This document shows positions 52,679 through 61,308 of a stretch of 64,000 nt of DNA, piece after piece (position 1 is the stretch's first letter; each line of letters opens with the position of its first letter). The notes beneath the pieces were generated by a model. That model ran no database searches. It was not told the DNA's origin and saw nothing but the letters and a program-made list of their open reading frames with translations. Position numbers and translations under genes: made by a program. Source of the DNA: Oscillospiraceae bacterium (GTDB taxonomy: Bacteria; Bacillota; Clostridia; Oscillospirales; Ruminococcaceae); assembly GCA_900752435.1 (NCBI GenBank), contig CAADVD010000018.1, positions 12,915 through 76,914 on the forward strand, written 5' to 3'.

Positions 52679-53236
52679 TTATGCGCGCTCCATGTATTCG
52701 CCAGTTCTGGTGTCGATGCGGATCTGTTCGCCTTCTTCAATGAAGAGCGGCACTTTGATTTCCGCGCCGGTTTCCACAATGGCCGGTTTGGTCGCGTTGG
52801 TAGCGGTGTTGCCTTTGAAGCCCGGATCGGTTTTGGTTACGGTCAGGGTAACAAAGTTCGGCGGCTCTACGCCAAATACCGTGCCTTTATAAGAAAGAAC
52901 CTTGCACTCCATGTTTTCCAACACGAATTTGAATGCGTCACCCAGATGGTCTTCGCTGATTGGTTCCTGTTCGTAGGTTTCCATATCCATGAAGTAGTAC
53001 AGACCGCCGTCTTCATAAAGATACTGCATGTCGCGGCGTTCGATGTATGCTTTCGGGAATTTGTCGGTCGGGTTGAATGTTCTTTCCGTTACCGCACCGG
53101 TGATTACATTTTTCACTTTGGTACGGACAAAAGCCGCGCCCTTACCCGGTTTTACATGCTGGAATTCAATGACCTGCAATACGTTGCCATCCATGTCAAA
53201 TGTAACGCCATTTCTAAAATCGCCTGCTGAAATCAT
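52679..53236 (-). CDS. efp: Translation elongation factor P
   Basis: The 185-residue protein has the three-barrel EF-P layout: MISAGDFRNG at the start, the loop KPGKGAAFVR with the tip lysine at about 32, and GLYYFMDMETYEQ and TGEYMERA later. EF-P relieves ribosome stalling at polyproline. The ATG at 53234-53236 follows GGAGGT, and efp has its own promoter at 53290-53318. Its place after pepQ is conserved in Firmicutes. Confidence 0.96.
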   Translation of the reverse strand: MISAGDFRNGVTFDMDGNVLQVIEFQHVKPGKGAAFVRTKVKNVITGAVTERTFNPTDKFPKAYIERRDMQYLYEDGGLYYFMDMETYEQEPISEDHLGDAFKFVLENMECKVLSYKGTVFGVEPPNFVTLTVTKTDPGFKGNTATNATKPAIVETGAEIKVPLFIEEGEQIRIDTRTGEYMERA

Positions 53237-53289
53237 ATTGTACCTCCAAAATTTTATGTTCAAATTTTAGTCGATTTTCATCACTTAAT

Positions 53290-53318
53290 AGTGTATCCTA
53301 AATTACAGAATTTTTCAA
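53290..53318 (-). promoter_or_regulatory. efp promoter
   Basis: Minus-strand TTGAAA (53313-53318) and TACACT (53290-53295), spacer 17 bp, in the 89-bp gap after pepQ. Confidence 0.6.
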
Positions 53319-53325
53319 GTAAAAA

Positions 53326-54411
53326 TCATGAATTTCTTGATAAACAAATCAATTTCTTTTCGCTTTTGGTAAAGTTTTTCGCCCCAGTCTCGGTCGTGAC
53401 CACGAAATCTTCGATGCGAACGCCGAATTTGCCCGGCAAATAGATGCCCGGTTCAACGGTAATCACCATGCCAGGCTCCAGCACAACATCGCACAGCGGC
53501 GAAAAACGCGGCTCTTCGTGAATTTCCAACCCAACGCCGTGACCGAGTCCGTGACCAAAATAACCGCCATAACCGCATTGCGCAATGTAATCGCGCGCAA
53601 TGCGGTCGATGTCGCGGCAAACCAGTCCGGGCTTAACCGCGTCCAGCGCACGAAGCTGCGCTTCCAGCACCGTCTGGTAAACGCGCTCCTGCTCTTCCGT
53701 GACAGCACCGACAGTCACGGTGCGCGTCATATCGCTGTGATAGCCGTTCACCACCGCGCCAAAGTCCATGGTGAGGAAATCACCGCTTTGAATCGCATAA
53801 TCACTCGGTACACCATGCGGCAAGGAGGAATTCTTGCCAGCAACAGCAATCGTGGCAAAGGAAAGCGCCTCCGCACCGCTTTTCTTCATGTAATATTCCA
53901 GCTCGGCGGCCACCTGTTTTTCCGTGACGCCGACGCGGATGAAGTTGAGGATTTCGCTGAATGCGCGGTCGGTCAAAACCTGCGCTTCGTTGATGCAGTG
54001 CAGTTCTTCTTCCGTTTTGATTAAGCGCATTTGCGCCAGTGTGCGGCAAAGCGGCGTATTCTGCACCAACGTCACATTGGGCAAGCGCTCCGCGTAGTCT
54101 GCATAATCACGCAAAGTCAGGCAGTCATCCTCTATGGCAACGCGCTTTACCTCATGCTTTTGGAAAATCTCCGCCATTTGCTCATACAGCTTCTCCTGAA
54201 GCAGTACCGTACAATCCTGTACTGCGCGCGAAGCCGCTTCAAAATAGCGAGAATCGATGATGAAATAAGCCGCATCCGGCAGTACAAGGAGTGTCCCTGC
54301 CGAAGACGGAAAACCCAGCAAATAGCGCCGGTTGATACCGCCGGTAATCAGCGCCGCATCTGCTTCACATGGAAATAACCGCGCTTGCAGCTGGTGTAGT
54401 TGTGCTTGCAT
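53326..54411 (-). CDS. pepQ: Xaa-Pro peptidase, M24 family
   Basis: The 361-residue protein has an N-terminal creatinase-like domain and a C-terminal pita-bread fold with the five metal ligands: Asp in LTMDFGAV, Asp in YHSDMTRT, His in GHGLGHGVG, Glu in ITVEPGIY and Glu in RIEDFVV. It cleaves X-Pro bonds. The ATG follows AGGAGGA. It overlaps neither neighbour and is between aroQ and efp, the usual Firmicutes order. Confidence 0.93.
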   Translation of the reverse strand: MQAQLHQLQARLFPCEADAALITGGINRRYLLGFPSSAGTLLVLPDAAYFIIDSRYFEAASRAVQDCTVLLQEKLYEQMAEIFQKHEVKRVAIEDDCLTLRDYADYAERLPNVTLVQNTPLCRTLAQMRLIKTEEELHCINEAQVLTDRAFSEILNFIRVGVTEKQVAAELEYYMKKSGAEALSFATIAVAGKNSSLPHGVPSDYAIQSGDFLTMDFGAVVNGYHSDMTRTVTVGAVTEEQERVYQTVLEAQLRALDAVKPGLVCRDIDRIARDYIAQCGYGGYFGHGLGHGVGLEIHEEPRFSPLCDVVLEPGMVITVEPGIYLPGKFGVRIEDFVVTTETGAKNFTKSEKKLICLSRNS

Positions 54412-54423
54412 ACTTTTTCCTCC

Positions 54424-54867
54424 TTACAGCATCTGCGCCAACGCGTGCAGAGCCAGAAAATAGCTGTATTTTCCGAAACCAACGATTTGTCCGATGCAAA
54501 CGTCTGCCAGCACCGAATGATGGCGGAATTCCTCACGATTGTAGATGTTTGACATATGAATTTCCACCGTCGGAATTTTGGTCGCGGCAATCGCATCACG
54601 AATGGCAATGCTATAATGGGAATAAGCACCAGCATTGATGATCACACCGTCACAATTTTCCTTCGCTTTTTGCAGTTTAGAAACGATGTTGCCCTCCACA
54701 TTGGAATGGTAAATGTCGCAGGTCAGCCCCAGTTCCTTTGCCTTGTCCTCAATTTGCCTGTTGATGCTGTCGTAGGTTTCCTTGCCGTAAATGCTCGTTT
54801 CCAAATCGCCCAACATGTTGGTATTCGGGCCTTGGATTACCAGAATGTGTCTGCGAATCATTTTCAT
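54424..54867 (-). CDS. aroQ: Type II 3-dehydroquinate dehydratase
   Basis: The 147-residue protein shows VIQGPNTNMLG, the catalytic Tyr in ETSIYG, INAGAYSHYSIAIRDA and the catalytic His in VEIHMSN, followed by REEFRHHS. It converts 3-dehydroquinate to 3-dehydroshikimate in aromatic amino acid synthesis. GGAG lies 10 nt before the ATG at 54865-54867; a second ATG two codons later is possible. It follows yqeG and precedes pepQ. Confidence 0.93.
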   Translation of the reverse strand: MKMIRRHILVIQGPNTNMLGDLETSIYGKETYDSINRQIEDKAKELGLTCDIYHSNVEGNIVSKLQKAKENCDGVIINAGAYSHYSIAIRDAIAATKIPTVEIHMSNIYNREEFRHHSVLADVCIGQIVGFGKYSYFLALHALAQML

Positions 54868-54907
54868 TTTCAAATCGCTCCTTTTAAACACTGCCATGGT
54901 CAAACCT

Positions 54908-55420
54908 TTACCTTCCCCGCTGTTGCTTCCGGTTGTATTTATTGATATGAATCTGTTCCAATCGCCGTTTCACTTTAAACGGAAACGAATTTTCCAACTG
55001 AAACGGCACCACCAAAATGGTGAACATGCCCTTTAAATTGCCGCCTACAATATCCGTATAAATCTGATCGCCGACCACGGCAATTTCTTTCCGGTTCAGC
55101 CCAAGGCGTTTGCATGCCTTGGTGAAACCGCGTGTCAGCGGCTTACAGCCAAATGCCACATACTCCAAATCCAGCCGTTGCGCAAACGGGCGGATACGCT
55201 TGTCGTTGTTGTTGGAAACGATGGTCAGCTTGATGCCCTGCCGCTTCATATCGTCCAGCCAGTCCAATACAATTTGCTGTACTTCCTGACTGTTGTGAAA
55301 GGTCAAGGTGTTGTCCACATCCAGAATGATGCCCTTGATGTGATGACGGTCTAGCAACGAACGGTCAATATCCGTGATGTTGTTGAGCATGAGATCGGGG
55401 GTAAAGACGGACACGGACAT
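54908..55420 (-). CDS. yqeG: YqeG-family HAD-IIIA phosphatase
   Basis: The 170-residue protein has the HAD motif IILDVDNTL (nucleophile Asp), IVSNNND, and VGDQIYTDIVGGN. YqeG proteins are conserved in Firmicutes and likely act as phosphatases with an unknown substrate. The ATG at 55418-55420 is 2 nt after AAAGGAG, an unusually short spacing. The gene heads the yqeG-aroQ-pepQ unit. Confidence 0.9.
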   Translation of the reverse strand: MSVSVFTPDLMLNNITDIDRSLLDRHHIKGIILDVDNTLTFHNSQEVQQIVLDWLDDMKRQGIKLTIVSNNNDKRIRPFAQRLDLEYVAFGCKPLTRGFTKACKRLGLNRKEIAVVGDQIYTDIVGGNLKGMFTILVVPFQLENSFPFKVKRRLEQIHINKYNRKQQRGR

Positions 55421-55453
55421 TCTCCTTTCCAAATTTTCATGGTTCTAAAAATG

Positions 55454-55486
55454 AAAAAGCGAGCAACACGTGCTCGCTTTCATTTT
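55454..55486. terminator. Terminator after rpsU
   Basis: Arms AAAGCGAGCA (55456-55465) and TGCTCGCTTT (55471-55480), with T-rich flanks on both strands. Confidence 0.85.
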
Positions 55487-55536
55487 AAGTAATTACACCT
55501 GCAAATTCGATGATCTGCCTTTGCATTCAAACCAGA

Positions 55537-55713
55537 TTATCTGTATTTGCGTTTGCGTGCAGCTTCTGATTTCTTTTTACGTTTTACAGAAGGTTTTTCA
55601 TAGTGTTCTCTTTTACGAACTTCAGCCAATACGCCTGATTTTGCGCAAGATCTTTTAAATCTTCTCAGTGCGCTGTCTAAAGATTCATTTTCTTTGATAC
55701 GAACTTCTGACAC
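55537..55713 (-). CDS. rpsU: 30S ribosomal protein bS21
   Basis: This 58-residue protein starts MSEVRIKENESLDSALRRFK and ends with a very basic KRKKKSEAARKRKYR tail, the bS21 pattern. It binds the 30S platform and helps initiation. The start is a GTG (55711-55713) after GGGAGGG. A promoter at 55773-55802 and a terminator make it a single-gene unit. Confidence 0.96.
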   Translation of the reverse strand: MSEVRIKENESLDSALRRFKRSCAKSGVLAEVRKREHYEKPSVKRKKKSEAARKRKYR

Positions 55714-55772
55714 TTTTATTCCCTCCCTTTGCCCTAATGGCAGAGGTTTACAATCTTTGTTGCAACAGTATT

Positions 55773-55802
55773 ATTATACAATACATTGCTTCCTCATGTC
55801 AA
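55773..55802 (-). promoter_or_regulatory. rpsU promoter
   Basis: Minus-strand TTGACA (55797-55802) and TATAAT (55773-55778), spacer 18 bp. Confidence 0.78.
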
Positions 55803-55836
55803 GTATAAAATGCTTACTTTTTTACAAAAAAGAGTT

Positions 55837-58248
55837 CTATTTTGCCACGATATTAACCAATTTTCCCGGAACATAAATTTCCTTCACAATTTTTTTGCCG
55901 GAAATCAATTCTGCCACGCGTGCATCACTCTTTGCCAATGCCAAGGCGTCGTCCTTTTGAATGTCTGCTGGTACGTTGAGCTTCGCCTTAATGCGGCCAT
56001 TGACCTGTACGACAATCTCCACCGTGCTCTCCTTGCATTTGGCTTCGTCATAGGTCACCCAACTCTGCGCGGACAGCCGTCCCTCATAGCCAAGTGCACT
56101 GTACAGTTCTTCCGTAATGTGCGGCGCAAACGGATTCAGCAGAATCAGCAAGTCACGGTATTCCGCACGGTTTACCGCACCGGAATCACTCAAATCGTTG
56201 AGCAACGCCATCATTGCCGCAATCGCAGTGTTGAATTTCAGCGCTTCGATGTCCTCCGATACCTTTTTAATGGTCTTGTGCATCGCTGTTTCCATTTCTG
56301 GACGGTAAGCATCGCCGTCAATCAAAATGTCCTGCAAATTCCAAATGCGCTCTAGGAAACGTTTGCATCCCTTAATGCTGGCGGTGCTCCACGGCGCAGA
56401 TTTTTCAAAGTCGCCGATGAACATTTCATACAAACGCATGGTGTCCGCTCCGTAATCGCGAACGATATCATCCGGATTCACCACATTGCCGCGGGACTTG
56501 CTCATCTTCTCGCCGTTTTCGCCAAGAATCATGCCATGGCTGGTGCGCTTCGCATACGGCTCCGGACAGGAAACCACGCCGATGTCATACAGGAATTTGT
56601 GCCAGAAACGAGAGTACAGCAAGTGAAGCGTGGTATGCTCCATACCGCCGTTGTACCAATCCACCGGCATCCAGTATTCGAGCGCTTCTTTGGAAGCCAA
56701 GGCTTCGGAATTGGTCGGGTCGCAATAACGCAGGAAGTACCACGAAGAACCGGCCCACTGCGGCATAGTATCGGTCTCGCGCTTCGCCGGACCGCCGCAA
56801 TGCGGACAAGTGGTATTCACAAACGAATCCAGCTTGGCAAGCGGAGATTGACCATCGTCGGTCGGCTCAAAGGATTCGATTTCCGGCAGACGCAGCGGCA
56901 GTTCGCTTTCCGGCAGCGGAACCCAGCCGCATTTTTCACAATGAACCACCGGAATCGGTTCGCCCCAGTAACGCTGTCTGGAGAACACCCAGTCGCGAAG
57001 CTTGAAGTTGACCTTAGCATGGCCTTTGTTCTGCTCGGTCAGCCACTCAATAATTTTCACTTTCGCTTCTTCTACGCTCAAACCGGTCAAGAAGCCGGAA
57101 TTCACCATCACACCGGTAGCGCAGTCAGTGAACGCTTCTTTTTCAATATCGCCGCCGGCAACCACTTCAATAATCGGCAGGTTAAACGCTTTCGCGAAAT
57201 CATAGTCGCGGGTATCGTGCGCCGGAACCGCCATAATCGCGCCCGTACCGTACCCCATCAGCACATAATCCGAAATGAAAATCGGAATTTCCGTGTTGTT
57301 GACCGGATTGATGCCGCGCACGCCTTTCAGCTCCACGCCGGTTTTGTCTTTGACCAGCTCGGTGCGCTCAAAGTCCGACTTTCTGGCCGCTTCTGCCTGA
57401 TAAGCGCGGACATCCTCCATATTTTCGATGGAATCCGCCCATTGTTCAATCAGCGGATGCTCCGGCGAAATAACCATATAGGTTGCGCCGAACAGCGTAT
57501 CCGGACGAGTGGTGTAAATGGTGAGAATGTCGCCTTTCGTAGTGGTGAAGTTGACCTCCGCACCAGTGGAACGGCCAATCCAGTTTTTCTGAGAGGTTTT
57601 CACACGGTCGATGTAATTGATATTCGGCAAATCGAGGTCATCAATCAGCTTCTGCGCGTATTCGGTGATTTTGAGCATCCATTGGCTCTTCACCTTGCGC
57701 ACCACTTCACTGCCGCATCGTTCGCAAACGCCGTTGACCACTTCTTCGTTAGCCAGCACGCATTTACAGGAGGTGCACCAGTTAACCGGCATTTCGCTCT
57801 TGTAAGCCAAGCCTTTTTTGAACAACTGAAGGAAAATCCACTGCGTCCATTTGTAATAATTCGGGTCCGTGGTGTTGATTTCACGATTCCAGTCAAAGGA
57901 CAAGCCGAGAGACTTGAGCTGTTGCTTGAAACGCGCCACATTGTTCGCGGTGACGATTTCCGGATGAATGTGATTTTTCATCGCAAAGTTTTCCGTCGGC
58001 AGACCAAATGCATCCCATCCCATCGGATACAGCACGTTGTAGCCCTGCAAGCGTTTTTTGCGCGCGACAATATCGAGCGCCGTATAGGAACGCGGATGGC
58101 CGACGTGCAGTCCCTGTCCGGACGGATACGGGAATTCCACCAACGCGTAATATTTCGGCTTGGTGTAATCGTTGGTCGCCGCAAACGTATTCTCCTTATC
58201 CCAAATGTCCTGCCATTTTTTCTCAATGGCCGCGTAATCGTATTTCAC
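55837..58248 (-). CDS. leuS: Leucyl-tRNA synthetase
   Basis: The 803-residue class I synthetase has HVGH (about 48-51), KMSKS (about 581-585), a zinc module (CTSCKCVLANEEVVNGVCERCG), and the CP1 editing domain with TTRPDTLFGATYMV and YGTGAIMAVPAHD. The GTG at 58246-58248 is chosen because CAGGAG precedes it and MKYDYAAIEKKWQ is the usual LeuS start; an ATG eight codons earlier has no site. It follows rsfS after about 100 bp. Confidence 0.96.
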   Translation of the reverse strand: MKYDYAAIEKKWQDIWDKENTFAATNDYTKPKYYALVEFPYPSGQGLHVGHPRSYTALDIVARKKRLQGYNVLYPMGWDAFGLPTENFAMKNHIHPEIVTANNVARFKQQLKSLGLSFDWNREINTTDPNYYKWTQWIFLQLFKKGLAYKSEMPVNWCTSCKCVLANEEVVNGVCERCGSEVVRKVKSQWMLKITEYAQKLIDDLDLPNINYIDRVKTSQKNWIGRSTGAEVNFTTTKGDILTIYTTRPDTLFGATYMVISPEHPLIEQWADSIENMEDVRAYQAEAARKSDFERTELVKDKTGVELKGVRGINPVNNTEIPIFISDYVLMGYGTGAIMAVPAHDTRDYDFAKAFNLPIIEVVAGGDIEKEAFTDCATGVMVNSGFLTGLSVEEAKVKIIEWLTEQNKGHAKVNFKLRDWVFSRQRYWGEPIPVVHCEKCGWVPLPESELPLRLPEIESFEPTDDGQSPLAKLDSFVNTTCPHCGGPAKRETDTMPQWAGSSWYFLRYCDPTNSEALASKEALEYWMPVDWYNGGMEHTTLHLLYSRFWHKFLYDIGVVSCPEPYAKRTSHGMILGENGEKMSKSRGNVVNPDDIVRDYGADTMRLYEMFIGDFEKSAPWSTASIKGCKRFLERIWNLQDILIDGDAYRPEMETAMHKTIKKVSEDIEALKFNTAIAAMMALLNDLSDSGAVNRAEYRDLLILLNPFAPHITEELYSALGYEGRLSAQSWVTYDEAKCKESTVEIVVQVNGRIKAKLNVPADIQKDDALALAKSDARVAELISGKKIVKEIYVPGKLVNIVAK

Positions 58249-58286
58249 TATTACCCACTCCTGATTGTTCATTTTGATTTATTTCA

Positions 58287-58344
58287 GCAGGCGCTTTGCC
58301 TGCCCTTTTCGCAACAGATGCCGGACAGAAAAGTCCCGTCCGGC
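58287..58344 (-). other. Two small hairpins between rsfS and leuS
   Basis: GCAGGC/GCCTGC (about 58288-58303) and GCCGGAC/GTCCGGC (58320-58344) form stems on the minus strand. Neither has a T-run, so they may be processing or structural elements. Confidence 0.4.
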
Positions 58345-58350
58345 AAGATT

Positions 58351-58707
58351 CTATTCGTCCAGCAATTCTTTGACATCGATGCTTTTGCCGTCCGACCACA
58401 AACGGTCGAGGTTGTAGTAGCCGCGCGTTTCCTGATGGAATACATGCACCACCACATCCGCATAATCCAAAATCACCCAGTTGGCATACTGATAGCCCTC
58501 CGTATGCTGCGGCTCGACGCCGTCCTGTTTGATTTGAAATTCCACCTCATCCACCAGCGATTTGACATGCGTGGAGTTGTCAGTGGAAGCGATGATGAAG
58601 TAATCGGCCATAATGGTCAGATTATCCACCTTTAGCACCTGAATATCATCTGCTTTTTTATTGTCCAGAATTTGAACTATTTTCTTTGTTAATTCGAGAG
58701 ATGTCAT
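58351..58707 (-). CDS. rsfS: Ribosomal silencing factor RsfS
   Basis: The 118-residue protein matches the RsfS/Iojap family: DNKKADDIQVLKV, FIIASTDNSTHVKSLVDEVE and WVILDYADVVVHVFHQETRGYYNLDRLWSD. It binds uL14 on the 50S subunit and blocks subunit joining in starvation. The ATG follows GAGGAAAG. It lies 18 bp after the first LCP gene in the conserved order. Confidence 0.95.
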   Translation of the reverse strand: MTSLELTKKIVQILDNKKADDIQVLKVDNLTIMADYFIIASTDNSTHVKSLVDEVEFQIKQDGVEPQHTEGYQYANWVILDYADVVVHVFHQETRGYYNLDRLWSDGKSIDVKELLDE

Positions 58708-58725
58708 ATTTCTTTCCTCACTGCC

Positions 58726-60093
58726 TTATTCATAATAGCCGCCGTTATAATCGTCATTGCCGGTATCATCCCCACCAGTGTAATCGTCTCCGCCGGTATA
58801 GTCATCACCGCCAGTATAGTCGTCTCCACCGGTGTAATCGTCTCCTCCAGTATAATCATCTCCACCAGTGTAATAATCGTCGCCGCCAGTGTAATCATCT
58901 CCACCGGTATAATAATCGTCGCCGGTGTAATCATCTCCACCAGTATAGTCATCGCCGCCAGTGTAGTTGTCCCCGCCGGTACTATACCCATCGGAATAAC
59001 CGCTTCCACCATCATCGGTGCTGGCTTCATATGTGCCCGCGTTGCTTTCCTTTCCGTCCTTTAAATCACTCAAATAAGCGACTTGTTGCTTTTCTTCTTC
59101 GCTAATGGGCGGTTCACTCACCGCTTCGTGAATCTGCAAATCGTCCGCCGTAATCGGGGAAGAATATGGCCGAAAATAAGCGTTCATCAACTGTGCACTG
59201 CGGTTCGGATAAATCGAGTACACACTTTGTCCATCCACATAATCCGCCACACCTGGCGCCGTCATAATCGCTACGTTTTTCAAATCCAGCGTACCTGCCA
59301 GCGAATAATAATCCAGCGCTTCGTTCACCGTCAAATCCGTGCTCACATAGCGAAACAGCGTCGGAATCAGCTGGGTCATTTGGGAGACTCCCATGCTGAG
59401 ACATTTATCCGCCAACGCGGAAATAAACACCTTCTGCGTATCCAGTCTGCCCAAATCCGCATTGAGATAGACATTGCGCGTGCGAACAACCGCAATGGCC
59501 TGCTTTCCATTCAGGGTCTGTTCGCCGGCCGAAACATACGTCCCGTTTAACTCCATATCCACCGGCACATCCATGGTCACACCGCCAAGCTGGTCCACCA
59601 TTTTCTCAAAACCGTCCATCTGCATGGTTACGTAATGGTCGATGTTGATTTGAAACATCTCATGAATCATCTGCATCAGACCTTCCAGCCCTGCATAATC
59701 CCAATCGTCCGGATCCTGCTTGTAGATGGCATTGATTTTGCCGGTCGGCGTTTCATTGCCGACGTAACTGTCCCGCGGAATCTGCAGCACGCTGATAGAA
59801 TTCTTTTCCACATCAATGCTTGCCACCATAATGGTATCAGTCAGACTGGTGCTGTCGCGCTCGCTCGGATCATCGGCAACACCCACAATCAGAAAATTGA
59901 CCACCTTTTCTTTGATGACCGTCGGCGTCTTAATCTCATCCGCTACTGTGACGTTGCCTCGTCCGGATTGATCCTTTAACAGACTGACATTCATCAGAAC
60001 CATCGCCGCTACCACAAAAACGGAAATTCCAATCAAAACGCCCGCAACGGCAATCACGGCCTTTTCTGCAGTTGACAATTTGCGCTTGCTCAT
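58726..60093 (-). CDS. LytR-CpsA-Psr (LCP) protein with Gly-Asp-Asp-Tyr-Thr repeat tail
   Basis: The 455-residue protein has a short cytoplasmic part, one transmembrane helix (about 14-38) and an extracytoplasmic LCP domain (FLIVGVADDPSERDSTSLTDTIMVASID, VLQIPRDSYV, YVTMQMDGFEKMVDQLGGV, AIAVVRTRNVY, DLGRLDTQKVF). It likely transfers undecaprenyl-linked polymers to peptidoglycan. The final 85 residues are about a dozen GGDDYT-type repeats, very acidic and Tyr-rich. The ATG at 60091-60093 follows AGGTGGAG and lies in an array of duplicated start regions. Confidence 0.9.
   Translation of the reverse strand: MSKRKLSTAEKAVIAVAGVLIGISVFVVAAMVLMNVSLLKDQSGRGNVTVADEIKTPTVIKEKVVNFLIVGVADDPSERDSTSLTDTIMVASIDVEKNSISVLQIPRDSYVGNETPTGKINAIYKQDPDDWDYAGLEGLMQMIHEMFQINIDHYVTMQMDGFEKMVDQLGGVTMDVPVDMELNGTYVSAGEQTLNGKQAIAVVRTRNVYLNADLGRLDTQKVFISALADKCLSMGVSQMTQLIPTLFRYVSTDLTVNEALDYYSLAGTLDLKNVAIMTAPGVADYVDGQSVYSIYPNRSAQLMNAYFRPYSSPITADDLQIHEAVSEPPISEEEKQQVAYLSDLKDGKESNAGTYEASTDDGGSGYSDGYSTGGDNYTGGDDYTGGDDYTGDDYYTGGDDYTGGDDYYTGGDDYTGGDDYTGGDDYTGGDDYTGGDDYTGGDDTGNDDYNGGYYE
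58757..58985 (-). repeat. Coding 18-bp tandem repeats (GGDDYT units)
   Basis: About a dozen units of 18 bp, some shortened or extended by a codon, encode the Gly-Asp-Asp-Tyr-Thr tail of the LCP protein. Synonymous differences between units show they are not brand new, but indels between copies suggest length variation. Confidence 0.9.
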
Positions 60094-60135
60094 GTTTTGC
60101 TCCACCTCATGTTTTGCTCCACCTCATGTCTTGCT
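60091..60135 (-). repeat. 17-bp tandem repeat duplicating an RBS-ATG unit, with two mini-ORFs
   Basis: ATG codons at 60127, 60110 and 60093 (5' bases on the minus strand) are spaced 17 bp apart, each unit carrying AGGTGGAG. The two upstream ATGs open six-codon frames MRWSKT, whose TGA overlaps the next ATG. The last ATG is the LCP start. Confidence 0.85.
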
Positions 60136-60146
60136 CAGTTGCTTAC

Positions 60147-61262
60147 TCAATAATTGTAATCATCCGTTGTATAATCATCCGTTGTGTAATCGTCATAGCC
60201 ATAATCATCGCCATAATCATCGCCATAATCATCGCCGTTATCATAGCCGTCGTCATTGCTATAATCATCACTATACAACTGCTCAATTTGCAATTGCTCT
60301 GCTGGAACCGCATCACTGTAAGGACGGAAGTACTGATTGAGCATATCAGCCGTAGCGTTAATATCCAATTCATAGACGGACTGATCGCCATCGGGGCTTG
60401 CATATGTGCCCGGCGTTCCAGGCAAGGACATAATGGACAAGCTGGACATGTCCATTCCGTTCACTTTCTTATAGTAACCAATCGCTTCATTCAGTGTCAA
60501 ATCGGTGTTGACGTATTCAAAACACTGCGAAATGACGCTTGTCATCTGCAGTGTGCTCAAACTCAAGCATTGTTCCACAAAGGCCGACATAAATATTTTT
60601 TGTGTTGCCACACGCCCCAAGTCGCCGTTGTCGTACACATTTCGTGTACGAACCACCGCGATGGCCTGCTCGCCGTTCAGCGTCTGCTCACCGGCCGAAA
60701 CATACGTCCCGTTCAGCTCCATGTCCGTCGGTACATTCATGGTAACGCCGCCGATGCTGTCGACAATTTCCTCAAAGCCATCCATTTGCATGGTTACATA
60801 GTGGTCAATGTTGATTTGCAGCATCTCATGCAGCATACGGGAAAGCCCTTCCAGTCCGCTGTAATCCCAATATTCCGGGTCACGGTTGACGATGGCGTTG
60901 ATTTTGCCGGTTGGTGTTTCATCCCCGATGTAGGTGTCACGCGGCACCTGCAGTACGCTGGCCTTCTTGGCTTCAAAATCCACGGTCACCACCAGAATGG
61001 TATCCGTAAGATTGGTACTTTCCCGCTCATTCGGGTCATCCGCAATGCCGACCACCAAAAAGGTGCTCACTTTATCTCGAATATTGCTTGGTGTCGCAAT
61101 CCCCTTGATGAGGCTGCCAAAATTGCCTTCAAACAAATGCAGATTGGCCACAATCTGCCATACTCCAAACAAAACCAAAAGCACCAAGAGGAAAACGGCA
61201 AATTTTCCTTTTTTATTCAGTCTTCTCTTCTTTTTTCGCTTTCGTGCGTTCGCAGATGCCAT
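60147..61262 (-). CDS. LytR-CpsA-Psr (LCP) protein with Asp/Tyr-rich tail, second copy
   Basis: The 371-residue paralogue has a basic start (ARKRKKKRRLNKKGK), one transmembrane helix, and the same LCP motifs (FLVVGIADDPNERESTNLTDTI, VLQVPRDTYIGDETPTGKINAI, HYVTMQMDGFEE, AIAVVRTRNVY). Its tail ends with DDYGDDYGDDYGYDDYTTDDYTTDDYNY-like repeats, shorter than in the downstream copy. The tandem pair looks like a duplication. The ATG at 61260-61262 follows GGAGGA. It is in the yqeK-LCP-rsfS order. Confidence 0.9.
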   Translation of the reverse strand: MASANARKRKKKRRLNKKGKFAVFLLVLLVLFGVWQIVANLHLFEGNFGSLIKGIATPSNIRDKVSTFLVVGIADDPNERESTNLTDTILVVTVDFEAKKASVLQVPRDTYIGDETPTGKINAIVNRDPEYWDYSGLEGLSRMLHEMLQINIDHYVTMQMDGFEEIVDSIGGVTMNVPTDMELNGTYVSAGEQTLNGEQAIAVVRTRNVYDNGDLGRVATQKIFMSAFVEQCLSLSTLQMTSVISQCFEYVNTDLTLNEAIGYYKKVNGMDMSSLSIMSLPGTPGTYASPDGDQSVYELDINATADMLNQYFRPYSDAVPAEQLQIEQLYSDDYSNDDGYDNGDDYGDDYGDDYGYDDYTTDDYTTDDYNY

Positions 61263-61308
61263 AAACTTCCTCCATTTCGGACGTTCGCACCACAAAAGAC
61301 AAAACGCT

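Noticed and set aside
56536..58635. Long plus-strand open frame of 699 codons opposite leuS
   Set aside because: It lies antisense to leuS, whose motifs are complete, has no ribosome binding site and reads as Arg/His/Phe-rich noise.
58745..58990. Regular short repeats that might suggest a CRISPR array
   Set aside because: The 18-bp units run head to tail with no spacers, keep an open reading frame and encode GGDDYT repeats.
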